64,000 bases of DNA from Massilia niastensis DSM 21313 (GCF_000382345.1 NZ_KB908094.1:45747-109746), one strand, 5' to 3'; positions 52,305 to 63,217 are shown, counted from the first letter of the stretch. Numbers and translations are program-made. Notes: generated from the sequence alone by a model not told the origin.

Positions 52305-55013
52305 TTAGAACTTGTAGCCCAGGCGGACATGCCAGCGGCGACCGAGCAAGTCATAGGTCATTGTGTCGGTGTTCCCATCCGTCCAGCTCTGGATGTACGG
52401 CGGACGCTTGTCGAACAGATTGTCGACGCCGAAGGAGATCGCCATCGCCTTGTTGAATGCATACTTCACGCTGGCGTTGTGGTAGGCGATGCTCGGTGCA
52501 CGCGACCCGATGTCGGTCGGCGCCGCATTGATGTCGTCTGCGGACCCAATGTACTGAACCGTGTATGAACCCGACCACGGTCCCCTGGTCGTGGTGAGGG
52601 ATGCTGTCGACCTCCACTCGGCATAGCTGCCGCGGCCACCCGTGATCTTGCCTGCATACTCGATCGTCTCGCCACCCGGGAACGGCGCTACATCGAATCG
52701 GTTCAGGCGTGAGACGTCCGCCGTGAGCGACGACGCCCACCCGAACACGGTGAAGTCAACCATGGCACCGAAGTCCACTCCGCTAACCCGCTGCTGCGCC
52801 GCGTTTGCTGGCTGCGAAGAGAGGAAATTGATCTCGCCAGTACGTGGATCGCGGGTGAAGCTCGAAGGGCTGCAGAAGATATGTGCCAATCCCGGCGAGT
52901 TGAAGCACACCGACAGTTTGGTCGAGCCTGGGACCGTCTCGATCGCGTTATCGATCTCGATGTTGAAATAGTCGAGGGTCAGCGTCAGCGCTTTCGACGG
53001 TGTCCACACGGCACCCACAGTGAACGTATCCGCCTCTTCCGGCTCCAGGTTGGGGTTGCCGCCGCCGGTCGTCAGGATCGACGGACCGAACTGCCTGAAC
53101 CCGACCGGTACACCGGAAGCCTGGCAGTTCTTGTAGACGTTCGAATTCGGATCGAGCGTATTCCAGTTGTTGCACGGGTCAGTCGTGGTCAGGTTGCCCT
53201 CGGAGACACCACCAAACAGCTCAGGAACGTTCGGAACGCGGAAAGCAGTCGACCTGTTCGCGCGCATCTTCAACGAAGGAATCACTTGCCAGTCGAGGCC
53301 CAGCTTGTAAGTGCCCTGGGATCCGAAGAGGCTGTAGTCCGAATATCGGGCGGCGACGTTTGCGGTCAAGGAATTCACGAGGGGCAGCTTTGCCAGCAAG
53401 GGCACGGACAGCTCTGCGAAGACTTCTCGCGCACTGTACTGGCCGGCGATCGGATCCTGGGCATTCGTGTTTGCCGCCCCCGACACAATCAGGCTATCAG
53501 GGTCGCGCCAGCCTTTCTCGCGGCGGTACTCGAAGCCGGATGCGAAACCGACCGCCCCGGCAGGCAGCGAAAACAGTTCGCCGCTGATGCTTGCGTTGAA
53601 ACTCTTCTGGTCGTTGCCGCCGTGGTCACGCGTCGTGAAGTGAATGTATTCCAGCACCGCCGGGCTAAGGTTTCCATAGCCGAGATAGTTGCCGCACGGG
53701 GCAGCGGTCGGACTGGCGCCGCAAGTTGCGGCGTTAAGCGTCGCGTCGACACGGTCGAGGTTGATGATGTTGGTCATTCCGTCGACGCCGGTGTTCCGGC
53801 CCCAGTTCAACGACGCCGACCAGTCCCACTTTTCTCCGATCAGACCCTTCAAGCCAGCCACGATGCGGAAGGTGTTCGTCTCCTGGAAAAAATGGCGAGG
53901 GCCAACCTCCGCGACCCTGCGGCGCTCCAGGGTCAAGTTTTGTCCGGTAGGGTTGGTCGGATGGTTCGCGGCGATTTCGATCGGCCGATAGACACCGATT
54001 GCCCCTGGCGTTGCCAGCTGCTCGGACTGGCGGTTCGTGAACATGAGCTCACTGAACAGGTCGACCTTGTCGCTCAGCCTCATATTGCCAAATGCACTCA
54101 GGCCGACACGCTTGATCGGATTCACCGCGTTGAGGAAGGGATTGCTGTTGTAGGCATGCCGGGCCGCACTGTAGGTTTCGAACCCACGCGGATTACCATT
54201 CGGATCCTGGTTGAAGTTGATCCGCCGGCCATCCGCCAGGCGTGCGCGTCCGCCAATGGTGGACGAACTGCCCGAGCACACCAATTCACCGTCGTCCTCG
54301 AACAGCGCGCATGGCGCACGGGAAGCAAGATTGACCTCTTCGCTTTCCGAGTAATTCAACGAAGCCATCATGGAGCCGCGCTCGCCGCGGGTACCCCACA
54401 CGATGTCCGCCGACTTTTCGGCGCCGTCGCCCTGCTCGGTCCTGCCGTAACGGACGGACGCTTCGACGCCCTCGATCGCCTTCTTGGTGATGATGTTGAC
54501 GACACCGGCAACCGCATCGGCCCCGTAGATCGCTGATGCGCCGTCTTTTAATACCTCGATCCGTTCGATCATCGCGACGGGGATCATGTTCAGGTCGACC
54601 GAGCTGTTGGCGCCCGTACCTCCCGAAACCACGCGGCGCCCATTCAGGAGCACCAGCGTGCGATCGATCCCGAGACCGCGCAGGTTGACCTGCGTCGTCC
54701 CGTAGCCGTTGCTCGTCCAGTACGCGCTGCTTTGATTCCCGGCAGTGCCTGCGGACGATGGTAGCCGCTGCAGGAGCGTCTCGACCGAGATCGCACCGGA
54801 ACGCTGAATGGTTTCTGCATCAATGACAGTCACGGGACCGACTCCCGATAGTTGCTCTTGGCGGAGGTTGATTCGACTTCCGGTGATCTGGACGCGCTCC
54901 ATCCCAGTCGCTTGAGTCGTGTCGCCAGTGCCCGGCTGCTGTGCGTGAACGGTGGGCTGCATGACCATCAAGGCAAGCGCGGCTGTGGTTGTTGGGATGT
55001 ACTTGTAAGTCAT
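52305..55013 (-). CDS. TonB-dependent outer membrane receptor
   Basis: A 902-residue receptor. Signal peptide cut near TVHAQQ, then a plug domain (RVQITGSRINLRQEQLSGVG; VETLLQRLPSSAGTAGNQSS; RGLGIDRTLVLLNGRRVV; EVLKDGASAIYGADAVAGVV) and a 22-strand barrel ending in LGYKF. It resembles the large receptors for iron-siderophore, B12 or metal complexes in environmental bacteria; the ligand is unknown. No FecR-like sensor lies nearby. It leads a leftward group with two PepSY proteins (93 bp gap), so uptake followed by metal reduction is likely. GGAGGG precedes the ATG. Confidence 0.93.
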   Translation of the reverse strand: MTYKYIPTTTAALALMVMQPTVHAQQPGTGDTTQATGMERVQITGSRINLRQEQLSGVGPVTVIDAETIQRSGAISVETLLQRLPSSAGTAGNQSSAYWTSNGYGTTQVNLRGLGIDRTLVLLNGRRVVSGGTGANSSVDLNMIPVAMIERIEVLKDGASAIYGADAVAGVVNIITKKAIEGVEASVRYGRTEQGDGAEKSADIVWGTRGERGSMMASLNYSESEEVNLASRAPCALFEDDGELVCSGSSSTIGGRARLADGRRINFNQDPNGNPRGFETYSAARHAYNSNPFLNAVNPIKRVGLSAFGNMRLSDKVDLFSELMFTNRQSEQLATPGAIGVYRPIEIAANHPTNPTGQNLTLERRRVAEVGPRHFFQETNTFRIVAGLKGLIGEKWDWSASLNWGRNTGVDGMTNIINLDRVDATLNAATCGASPTAAPCGNYLGYGNLSPAVLEYIHFTTRDHGGNDQKSFNASISGELFSLPAGAVGFASGFEYRREKGWRDPDSLIVSGAANTNAQDPIAGQYSAREVFAELSVPLLAKLPLVNSLTANVAARYSDYSLFGSQGTYKLGLDWQVIPSLKMRANRSTAFRVPNVPELFGGVSEGNLTTTDPCNNWNTLDPNSNVYKNCQASGVPVGFRQFGPSILTTGGGNPNLEPEEADTFTVGAVWTPSKALTLTLDYFNIEIDNAIETVPGSTKLSVCFNSPGLAHIFCSPSSFTRDPRTGEINFLSSQPANAAQQRVSGVDFGAMVDFTVFGWASSLTADVSRLNRFDVAPFPGGETIEYAGKITGGRGSYAEWRSTASLTTTRGPWSGSYTVQYIGSADDINAAPTDIGSRAPSIAYHNASVKYAFNKAMAISFGVDNLFDKRPPYIQSWTDGNTDTMTYDLLGRRWHVRLGYKF

Positions 55014-55114
55014 TTACCCTCCGGGTTTGTTTTTGTAAGAGCTACAGAACTGAAACCGCTGCCATGTCAAGGCGACGGCAACTAAGAAAAATCGGGGATG
55101 CACCTGGTTGTCTA

Positions 55115-55150
55115 TACAAATTGCAGCTTTTTTTAATGTAGCTACAAATT
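55115..55150 (-). promoter_or_regulatory. direct repeats upstream of the TonB receptor gene
   Basis: TACAAATT occurs at 55115-55122 and again at 55143-55150, 28 bp apart, in an AT-rich stretch about 100-140 bp upstream of the receptor start. No convincing Fur box was found. These could be a regulator site; no more can be said. Confidence 0.35.
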
Positions 55151-55288
55151 TTGACATTGGCAATAAAAATGTATTTTTACAACAGTTGGCCATACAGAAT
55201 TTTTAGATAAGCGAATACGCCGCCACTTCGTTCGTGTCGGACCAGATCGTACTTTTCGTTTTGATTTCGAGCGCCGCGCCCTTTCCGG

Positions 55289-57096
55289 TCAAAACCACAA
55301 GCGCAGGCCGGCGAGCGCCTGAACTTCGCTTCGGTCACCACCACGCATCCGCGTAAACTCGGCGGCTTCACCAAATTGCCTGGTCCAGGTCACTCCGACG
55401 TAGGGAGCGAATTTGCGGGTGATCTCGTAGCGCAGCCGCAAGCCCGCGTCCATGCTGGAAAGCCCGCCTCCCGTGCCCCGATCCGGATCCGTACGGCTGT
55501 ACAGGTTCATGCCCAGCTCTGGTTCAAGAATTACCCTGGATGTGAACAGCAGTTCGTATTTCACGTTGAAACGTGCAGGCCAGCCGTCTCCGGAACGCCA
55601 GTAAGCTGTGGTCTCCGTCTCGAACCAGTACGGCGCCAAACCCTGTACGCCGCTGTCGTGTCGCACGCCCAGCTGCGTACTCCAGAACGGTGCAAATGCC
55701 CTGTCCCACAGCAGCTCCGTGCGGGCCGCTTCCAATGCTTCGCCGCGGCGCTCTCCCTCAAGCTTGATCTCGATCGCGACGTTCTGGCCGCGTTCGCCGT
55801 CACCTTTGGCCAGCTCAGCCTTATCGACCAGCACCTTGCCGCATGTGCTACCGCGACAGCTGGAGAAGCCGGGGCCGCCGGCGGCTTCGCACCCATTCCT
55901 TGTCCGCTGCCTGCCGTAGCCGAGGCATGCATTCCAGCCATGCCCATTGCGCCCATTATGTCCGTCATCGTCAGCCATTGAGCGGCATCCACGTCCGGTA
56001 ACGGAGCCTGCATTCCCTGGCATGGCGCCAGCGTGGCCCTTACAAATCCGGAGCGCCCGATCGACTGTGCAAAGATCGTGTAGGCGCGGTCCTCGTTCGG
56101 TTCGACAATCACGTCATAGGTTTCGGCGACCGAAATATGGATCTCGTCGACGGCCACAGGTTCGACGTCCTGTCCGCCCGCAGAGATCACAGTCATTTTC
56201 AGGCCTGGAATTCGGAGGTCGAAGATGGTTGTCGCGGCGCCGTTGATGATGATGCGTAAGCGGACTTTCTCACCCGAATGGAAATGCCCCGTCCAGTTCA
56301 TCTCCACCGTTGCACCGTTGATGAGGTAGCGAAGCGCTCCGCTCACATTCCGGCCTGCCGTCCCATCGCTGAAATCGGTGGGCATCATCCGCATCGGGCT
56401 CCGCCTCCTGCGCCTGTCGATGGCGGCGGCAAATCCCATGGTTTGCACGCCGCGTATGAACTCGCCAAAGCTGGGCTGCTGGCTATTGAAGAAGTCGCTC
56501 ATCTTCTTCAAGCTGGCCAGTACGCGCTCCGGCTTTTCGTCGGTCCAGTCGGAAAGCATCACGACATGGTCGCGGTCAGTCTGTACGCGCGCTCCCTCCT
56601 TCGGCACGACGACGATCGGACCACAGAGGCCAGTTTGTTCCTGGAACGCGGAATGACTGTGGTGCCAGTACGTGCCGCTTTGCTTCACTTCGAACCGATA
56701 GGTAAATGTTTGTCCTGGCTGGATGCCGGCGAAGCTCAACCGTGGCACGCCATCCATGTCGGCTGGAAGAAGAATGCCGTGCCAGTAAATCGAGCCAACT
56801 GCAGGCAACCGGTTCGTGACCCGGATGGTGACAGTGTCGCCCTCGTTCCAGTACAGAGCAGGTGCCGGGACTTGGCCGTTGACTACGGTGGCGATGCGTT
56901 CGGCGCCGGTGAAGCTGACGGGCATCGTCCCGATCTGCAGGTCGAAACCATTCCCTCGAAGCTCGCCCCGATTTCTCGGTGCAGCAAACAGCGAACTAGG
57001 GCTCAAGCCCGCGAGTCCCAAGACGGCGCCGATTCCTTGCAGAATACGGCGGCGCCAACTGCTTGCGCAGTCGCCAGTGATATCTGAACGTTCCAT
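55289..57096 (-). pseudogene. CopA/CopB chimera formed by deletion
   Basis: From 57096 a Tat signal (SSWRRRILQGIGAVLGLAGL) and the first two cupredoxin domains of a CopA-type multicopper oxidase follow, up to the Met/Gly-rich region (GAMGMAGMHASATAGSGQGM) near 55930. The third domain, with the type 1 Cu site, is missing. The sequence then passes, in another frame, into the C-terminal part of CopB (LEAARTELLWDRAFAPFWST; SSMDAGLRLRYEITRKFAPY; LAGLRLWF), ending at 55289. CopB itself lacks about eight residues before VQGLAPYWFE. In domain 1 the usual HWHG is YWHG. Function is lost or severely changed. Confidence 0.8.
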
Positions 57097-57358
57097 ATGG
57101 TTCTCCGATCCAAAATGCGATCCCTGCGCGCAGTGGTCTGCGCAGCGCCGTCCCGTCACCTTCCCTTTGCCGTTTGCTGCAGACGCGGGAACGCCAGCCT
57201 CGCGGCTAGTGGCCGCAAACGCGGGACTGCAAGTGCTTGATCCGTGCCGTTGGAATGCGTGTCGCTACCAGCTTCCGGCTTGGTACGTGCAGACGAGCGC
57301 ACGCACTAGCAAAGGCACCGGAGATCGGGAGGCCGACAGCATTAACTGCTGCCGCCGA

Positions 57359-57817
57359 TCACGACACGATAAAGTCTGAAGTACGTGGAGGTCGTTCGAT
57401 TCGGGGCGGAATATGCCCGATGAATGAGGAAGGAAGAAATTGCTGCACGCTGATTGCCACTTCTTCAGCAGCCGTCAAAGCAACAACAGGCGGCGGCGCA
57501 TAGGCACCAATGCAGCAACTTGCGCAAGTGCCACAACCCGATCGCGCGTGAGTGTCATTGCTTTCGCAGTCTTCGTTTGCCGATATGCTATTTTGTGCCT
57601 CGACATCGGCGTGTCCTTGCCCATGTCCGTGTTCATCATCCCCATGTGCGTCTGGGACCATCATCTCCTCCATCAGCGGTTCGGTTTGTACCACACCGCT
57701 GACGGTCAATAGATGATGCGCCATGCCGCACTCGAACCTCGCTACCCCCGCAATGCTCTGCACCGGAAGGGAAACGATGAGTAAGCAAAGAAAAAATGAA
57801 CGTAAACTATTGCACAT
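57359..57817 (-). CDS. small secreted Cys/His-rich protein
   Basis: A 152-residue protein: signal peptide (SFFLCLLIVSLPVQSIAG), an acidic His stretch (AHGDDEHGHGQGHADVEAQN) and a Cys motif (CGTCASCCIGAYAPPP), then PRIERPPRTSDF at the end. The Cys motif and PPR ending also occur in the protein at 44553, which indicates a paralogous family. The start at 57817 is the first ATG; a TTG at 57826 would add three residues. It lies upstream of the CopA/CopB chimera in the same direction. Confidence 0.72.
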   Translation of the reverse strand: MCNSLRSFFLCLLIVSLPVQSIAGVARFECGMAHHLLTVSGVVQTEPLMEEMMVPDAHGDDEHGHGQGHADVEAQNSISANEDCESNDTHARSGCGTCASCCIGAYAPPPVVALTAAEEVAISVQQFLPSSFIGHIPPRIERPPRTSDFIVS

Positions 57818-58058
57818 GTTAATCAATGTAGCATGTTCCAGGCAGATTTAGCACATTCCGTTATAAAAAAGCATCAGACATTGTAGAAAATCCATTAATC
57901 TTCCTGAAAACAATACAAGAAGCTGGAACGGAACTTCCATTGTTCGACGATGCCGAGTACCAGGCGAGCAATTTTCTGCGATAGGCAGCAGAATCATTGA
58001 CCTGTCCCGGGTCGGACTTTTTAGTCGACGCGACTGACACAATTTTCGAACCGATCAA

Positions 58059-58439
58059 ATGCGGCGCTCATTTCCGTCACTGTTCCGTTACGTTGCTCTG
58101 CTCCTGGTCGTGACCGTCATGACTTCGGGCATGGCGATGGCAGCGTACGTCTGTCCGGCCATCGCGGCGAATACGATGAGCACGCAGATGATGGATGGGA
58201 TGCCCTGCGCTGGCCTGGACATGGAAAAGCCCGTGCATTGCGCCGAGCTCGCAGCAGACACCAAAGCGTCCCTTGACCACCACAATGTGGCGCCGGCGCT
58301 CGCACAGCTTTCGCCTACCATGCTGGTTCGAATAGTCCTACTTCCCTCGACGCCGGTCGTGGTCCTGTTTTGGCCTGGTTACATTCCACAGCCGGACCCC
58401 GATCCGCCGTACTTGCGAACGATTCGCATTCGAGTCTGA
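58059..58439 (+). CDS. small secreted protein of the copper island
   Basis: A 126-residue protein with a signal peptide (LLLVVTVMTSGMAMAA) and then AYVCPAIAANTMSTQMMDGM, PCAGLDMEKPVHCAEL and HHNVAPALAQLSPTMLV; a hydrophobic segment (IVLLPSTPVVVLFWPGYI) and PQPDPDPPYL at the C-terminus. Three Cys and several Met residues suggest copper binding. It is divergent from the gene at 57359 across a 240-bp AT-rich gap. No family name is recognised. Confidence 0.68.
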   Translation: MRRSFPSLFRYVALLLVVTVMTSGMAMAAYVCPAIAANTMSTQMMDGMPCAGLDMEKPVHCAELAADTKASLDHHNVAPALAQLSPTMLVRIVLLPSTPVVVLFWPGYIPQPDPDPPYLRTIRIRV

Positions 58440-58595
58440 CCTTCCTCCGCATGCTTACCGCCCGGCTATCCACTGCCGGGGCTTGTTTTCAGTTGCGGAG
58501 GGTATATGTATTTTTCTTCACGTCGTTTAAAGTCGCGCCGGCTGTTCCTCCACGCAACCGCCACGTCATGGCCGTGCCCCCGTGCCAATATAACT

Positions 58596-60156
58596 TGAGA
58601 CACCTACCCGATTAATTTAGAGTACAGCGGTAGGCTCCCAACATGCACAACCGAAAGCACCAAATCAGCACGTCAGCAACCCCAGAGAACGCATCCGAAC
58701 CGTCATCAGCCGAGACCCCACGTCCCGATCCTGAAGTGGTCGCAATGGCCAAGCGACGCACGTTCTCCAGATCCGAGAAGCTGCGCATTCTGGCCGCTGC
58801 CGATGCCTGCGTGGCGCCTGGCGAAATTGGCGCCTTGCTGCGTCAGGAAGGCATTTACTCGTCCCATCTGGCGACCTGGCGCAAGCAGCGTCAATCCTCT
58901 GGCGAGACGGAAGCGCTGGCGTGCAAGCGCGGACCGAAAGCCGATTCTGCCTCCGCCCAGGAACGCCGGGTGCTTGAACTGGAAAAGCAGGTCGAGCGCC
59001 TGCAGGCCAAACTGGTCAAGGCGGACGTGATCATCGACGTCCAAAAAAACCTTCCATTCTGCTGGGGCTGAGCACGGACGACACGCCGAGCGAGCCGAAG
59101 TGATCAGCGCTGCCCACACGCTGGCTGACCAGGTTGGCCTGGCCGTCGCTTGCCGCGCCCTGCGTCTGCCGCGCAGCGCGCTGTATCGCGACCGCGCTGC
59201 ACGGCGTGTCTGTCCGCTGCCGGGTTCGGCCATCGCAACGCCGTCCAGGCGCCCGCCGCTGGCCCTGTCTGAACTGGAGCGCCGCGTGGTACTCGACGTG
59301 CTCAACAGCCCGCACTTTGCCAATTGCGCGCCAGCGGCCATTCACGCCCAGTTGATCGACGAAGGGCGTTACGTGGCGTCGGTGCGCACCATGTACCGCC
59401 TGCTGCAAGGCTATGCCGCCGTGCGCGAGCGCCGCGATCAACTGCGCCATCCGAGTATACGAAACCAGAGCTGCTGGCCGTGGTGCCCAATCAAGTGTGG
59501 AGCTGGGACATAACCAAATTGAAGGACCGGTTCGCGGCCTGCTTCCATCTGTATGTCATCCTGGACATCTTCAGCCGCTGCGTTGTCGGCTGGATGGTCG
59601 CCGAGCAGGAAACCGCCGAACTGGCTGCGCAACTCATTGCCGACACCGCTGCCAAGGAAGCCATCGGGCCGGCCACACTAACCCTGCATGCCGACCGGGG
59701 CAGCAGCATGCGCTCCAAGCAGGTAGCCACGCTGCTGTCCGACCTGGGCATTGCCAAGTCACACAGCAGGCCCTACGTCTCTGATGACAGTCCGTACTCG
59801 GGGGCGCAGTTCAAAACCCTGAAGTACCAGCCTGGCTTTCCGGCCCGCTTCGGCTCACTGGCTGATGCGCGCGCCCACCGTGCCGGTTCTTCACTTGGTA
59901 CAACCAGCAGCATCGCCATTCCGGGATCGGCATGATGACACCGAAGAGCGTGCATACCGGCCGCGCCGCCGCAGTGCGTCAGCAACGGCAAGCCACACTG
60001 GCCGACGCCTTTACGCGCACGCCAGCACGCTTTAAGCACCGCATGCCGCAGCCGCAAAAGCTGCCGACCGCTGCCTGGATCAACCCACCGACGATGGAGA
60101 AAAAGGCTGCCTGAAAACCGAGATTTAGACTCTCACAGATTCACGCAGGTGTTTCA
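58596..60156 (+). mobile_element. inactive IS3-family insertion sequence
   Basis: Bounded by terminal inverted repeats: TGAGACACCTACCCG (58596-58610) and the reverse complement of CACGCAGGTGTTTCA (60142-60156), which reads TGAAACACCTGCGTG. That gives 1561 bp, a usual IS3 size. No target-site duplication was seen beside the ends. Transposase frames inside are broken. It separates the copper island from pntB. Confidence 0.75.
58643..60114 (+). pseudogene. IS3-family transposase genes (orfA and orfB), frameshifted
   Basis: orfA (from 58643) has the helix-turn-helix KRRTFSRSEKLRILAAADAC and a leucine zipper (RVLELEKQVERLQAKLVKAD). Near the A7 run at 59043-59049 the current frame ends at 59071, while the -1 frame (ILLGLSTDDTPSEPK) stops at 59103, overlapping a GTG start for orfB at 59100. 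orfB shows LADQVGLAVACRALRLPRSA, then shifts frame near 59452 before the DDE core (WSWDITKLKDRF; LHADRGSSMRSKQVATLL; DSPYSGAQFKTLKY) and again near 59875 before HRHSGIGMMTPKSVH and LPTAAWINPP, stopping at 60114. The three frame changes point to inactivation. Confidence 0.8.
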
Positions 60157-60297
60157 AAGTCATTGACACGCTCCGGGAGGCTCCTGTGCATTTTTCCTTG
60201 GCGCCCAAGGCTAGACGGCCGGTTGTTTAATAAGACACTCGGCCGGAATACCAAGGCCTTCAAACGCCAGATCATCGCAAGGGTTAGAGGACATCCC

Positions 60298-61758
60298 TTA
60301 ATCCACGATCTTAACCATCGACTCGATCACTTTCTTGGCGTCGCCAAAGACCATCATCGTGTTCGGCTGGTAGAACAGGTCGTTGTCCAGGCCCGCGTAA
60401 CCAGATGCCATCGAGCGCTTGTTGACGATGATGCTCTTAGCCTTGTACGCTTCCAGGATTGGCATGCCGGCGATCGGCGACTTCGGATCCTTCGCCGCCG
60501 GATTCACCACGTCGTTCGCACCCAGCACCAGCACTACGTCGGTCTGGCCGAACTCGCCATTGATGTCCTCCATCTCGAATACCTGGTCGTACGGCACCTC
60601 GGCTTCCGCCAGCAGCACGTTCATGTGGCCCGGCATGCGCCCCGCGACGGGGTGGATTGCGTACTTGACAATGACGCCCTTGTGGGTCAGCTTCTCTACC
60701 AGTTCCTTGAGCGCGTGCTGGGCCCGCGCCACCGCCAGTCCATAACCCGGCACGATGATCACGGTCTCGGCGTTGCTCATGATGAAGGCCGCGTCATCCG
60801 CCGAGCCGGCCTTGTGCGGACGCTGTTCCTGCACGCCGCGGGCAGCGGCCGACGTATCGCCCCCAAAACCGCCCAGGATCACGTTGAAGAAGGAACGGTT
60901 CATCGCCTTGCACATGATGTAGGAGAGGATCGCGCCGCTCGAGCCCACCAGCGAACCGGCGATGATCAGCATCGAGTTGTTCAGCGAGAAGCCGATGCCC
61001 GCCGCCGCCCAGCCCGAGTACGAGTTCAGCATCGACACCACCACCGGCATGTCGGCCCCGCCGATCGGGATGATGATCAGCACACCGAGGATGAAGGACA
61101 ACACTGCCATGATGATGAATGGGGTCCAGGCTGGTTCGACACCCGGGGAGAAGCAAAACACCAGGCCGAGCGCGACGATCGCGATCGCGGCTGCCAGGTT
61201 GAGCATGTGCTGACCCGGGAAACTGACCGGCGCGCCCTGAAATAAGCGGAATTTGTACTTGCCCGCCAGCTTGCCGAATGCGATCACCGAACCGGAGAAG
61301 GTCACGGCGCCAACGAAGGTGCCGATGAACAGCTCAAGCCGGTTACCGAACGGCAGCGGGGAGTCGCGCGTGGCGATGTTGAAGGCCCACGGCTCGGACA
61401 CCGCTGCAACGGCGATACAGACCGCGGCCAGGCCGATCAGCGAGTGCATTGCCGCGACCAGTTCCGGCATCTTGGTCATCTCGACCTTCCTCGCCGCGTA
61501 AGTGCCGATGCCGCCACCGGCCACGACGCCAATCGTCACCAGGCCAAGGCCCATGCCACCGGTGGCGCTGGCCTGCTCCTGCAGCTTGACGATCAGCGCC
61601 ACCGTGGTGACGGCCGCGATCGCCATACCGGTCATGCCGAACGTATTGCCCACGCGTGCCGTAGATGGCGACGACAGTCCCTTGAGCGCCTGGATAAAGC
61701 ACACCGATGCAATCAGGTACATCATCGTGACGAGGTTCATGCTGATGTGATTCATCAT
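60298..61758 (-). CDS. pntB: NAD(P) transhydrogenase subunit beta
   Basis: A 486-residue inner-membrane protein. About nine membrane segments occupy the first 270 residues ([20 protein letters not shown] at the start; [21 protein letters not shown]), followed by the NADP-binding dIII domain ([61 protein letters not shown]). It couples proton movement to hydride transfer from NADH to NADP+. The ATG at 61758 overlaps the pntAB stop by 4 bp. Intact and full length, in contrast with the island to its left. Confidence 0.95.
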   Translation of the reverse strand: MMNHISMNLVTMMYLIASVCFIQALKGLSSPSTARVGNTFGMTGMAIAAVTTVALIVKLQEQASATGGMGLGLVTIGVVAGGGIGTYAARKVEMTKMPELVAAMHSLIGLAAVCIAVAAVSEPWAFNIATRDSPLPFGNRLELFIGTFVGAVTFSGSVIAFGKLAGKYKFRLFQGAPVSFPGQHMLNLAAAIAIVALGLVFCFSPGVEPAWTPFIIMAVLSFILGVLIIIPIGGADMPVVVSMLNSYSGWAAAGIGFSLNNSMLIIAGSLVGSSGAILSYIMCKAMNRSFFNVILGGFGGDTSAAARGVQEQRPHKAGSADDAAFIMSNAETVIIVPGYGLAVARAQHALKELVEKLTHKGVIVKYAIHPVAGRMPGHMNVLLAEAEVPYDQVFEMEDINGEFGQTDVVLVLGANDVVNPAAKDPKSPIAGMPILEAYKAKSIIVNKRSMASGYAGLDNDLFYQPNTMMVFGDAKKVIESMVKIVD

Positions 61759-62084
61759 GCCGGGACCTCCGTCTTCGCCGCAGTCAGCTTCGCTTTTGGT
61801 TCCTTCTTCTTGAACATCTCAAGCATGCGCTGTGTCACCAGGAACCCGCCGAATACATTGACCGCAGCCAGCGCCACCGCCACGGTGCCGGCCAACTGGC
61901 CGACCATGCCCTCGGTCAGGCCCGCCGCCAGCATGGCGCCGACAATGATGATCGCCGAAATAGCATTGGTGACCGCCATCAGCGGTGTATGCAGCGCCGG
62001 CGTGACGGTCCAGACCACGTGGTAACCGACGTAGATGGCCAGCACGAAGATGATCAGGTTGATGATGGTATGACTGATTTCCAT
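61755..62084 (-). CDS. pntAB: NAD(P) transhydrogenase subunit alpha, part 2
   Basis: A 109-residue membrane part of the alpha subunit in the split form used by many betaproteobacteria. Three membrane helices are visible ([58 protein letters not shown]) and [11 protein letters not shown] after them. It forms part of the proton channel with PntB. It sits between pntAA (20-bp gap) and pntB (4-bp overlap). Confidence 0.93.
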   Translation of the reverse strand: MEISHTIINLIIFVLAIYVGYHVVWTVTPALHTPLMAVTNAISAIIIVGAMLAAGLTEGMVGQLAGTVAVALAAVNVFGGFLVTQRMLEMFKKKEPKAKLTAAKTEVPA

Positions 62085-62104
62085 ATTGCCTCCCTCGTTT
62101 TGAA

Positions 62105-63217
62105 TTACTTGCGCAGCACTTCGCCGTCGCTGCAGACCAGCGTTGCTTTCAAAATCTCGTCTTCGCGGTCGATCACCAGGCGATCGTCCTTGTCAATGAT
62201 CAGCTTGAGGAAGTCGAGTACGTTGCGCGCATACAGCGCAGAGGCGTCAGCCGCCACCAGCGTCGCCAGGTCCGGCTCGCCGACGATATGCACGCCGTGC
62301 TTGAGCACCGTCCTGTTCATCTCCGACAGCGGGCAGTTACCTCCCTGCGCGACGGCCAGGTCGACGATCACCGAGCCTGGCTTCATGGCCTTGACGGTGT
62401 CCTCCGAAATGAGCACTGGCGCCTTGCGGCCAGGGATCAGGGCGGTGGTGATGACGATGTCGGCCAGCCTGGCGCGTTCGTGTACCAGTGCTGCCTGACG
62501 CTTCATCCAGTCGGCCGGCATCGCGCGCGCATAACCGCCGGAACCCTGGGCGATCTCGCGCTCTTCGTCGGTCAGGTAAGGCACGTCGATGAACTTGGCG
62601 CCGAGCGACTCGACCTGTTCTTTCACGGGAGGACGCACGTCGGACGCCTCGATCACGGCGCCCATGCGCTTGGCGGTCGCGATTGCCTGCAGGCCGGCTA
62701 CGCCGACACCCATGATCAGCACGCGCGCGGCCTTGACGGTGCCGGCGGCCGTCATCAGCATCGGCACGAAGCGCTGGTAAGTATTGGCCGCCAGCATCAC
62801 CGCCTTGTACCCGGCGATGTTGGCCTGCGACGACAGCACGTCCATCGACTGCGCCCGCGTGATCCGCGGCACCGCCTCGAGGGCGAATGCCTGCAGCCTG
62901 GCGTCGGCCATGGCGGCGATGTTCCCGGCATCGAAAGGATCGAGCATGCCGATCAGAACCGTGCCCGGCTTGATCATCCTGCGCTCCTGGGCGTCGGGCG
63001 CCCGTACCTTGAGCACGACGTCGCAGCCGAATGCCTCGTCGGCGCTGCCGATGGCTGCTCCGGCTGCCACATAGTCGTCGTCGATGACCGATGCGTTCAG
63101 GCCTGCACCCGACTGCACGATCACCTGATGCTTCGCTGCGAACTTCTTGACTGTCTCGGGTGTTGCAGCGACGCGAGTTTCCCCAGGACGAATTTCGGCA
63201 GGTATACCAATTCTCAT
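62105..63217 (-). CDS. pntAA: NAD(P) transhydrogenase subunit alpha, part 1
   Basis: A 370-residue soluble NAD-binding (dI) subunit. [20 protein letters not shown] is the AlaDH/PNT N-terminal motif; the Rossmann core has [20 protein letters not shown] near residue 168 and [17 protein letters not shown]. The C-terminal part includes [14 protein letters not shown]. It forms the cytoplasmic half that binds NADH. A 26-codon ORF and a hairpin lie upstream on the same strand. The operon order is pntAA-pntAB-pntB. Confidence 0.95.
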   Translation of the reverse strand: MRIGIPAEIRPGETRVAATPETVKKFAAKHQVIVQSGAGLNASVIDDDYVAAGAAIGSADEAFGCDVVLKVRAPDAQERRMIKPGTVLIGMLDPFDAGNIAAMADARLQAFALEAVPRITRAQSMDVLSSQANIAGYKAVMLAANTYQRFVPMLMTAAGTVKAARVLIMGVGVAGLQAIATAKRMGAVIEASDVRPPVKEQVESLGAKFIDVPYLTDEEREIAQGSGGYARAMPADWMKRQAALVHERARLADIVITTALIPGRKAPVLISEDTVKAMKPGSVIVDLAVAQGGNCPLSEMNRTVLKHGVHIVGEPDLATLVAADASALYARNVLDFLKLIIDKDDRLVIDREDEILKATLVCSDGEVLRK

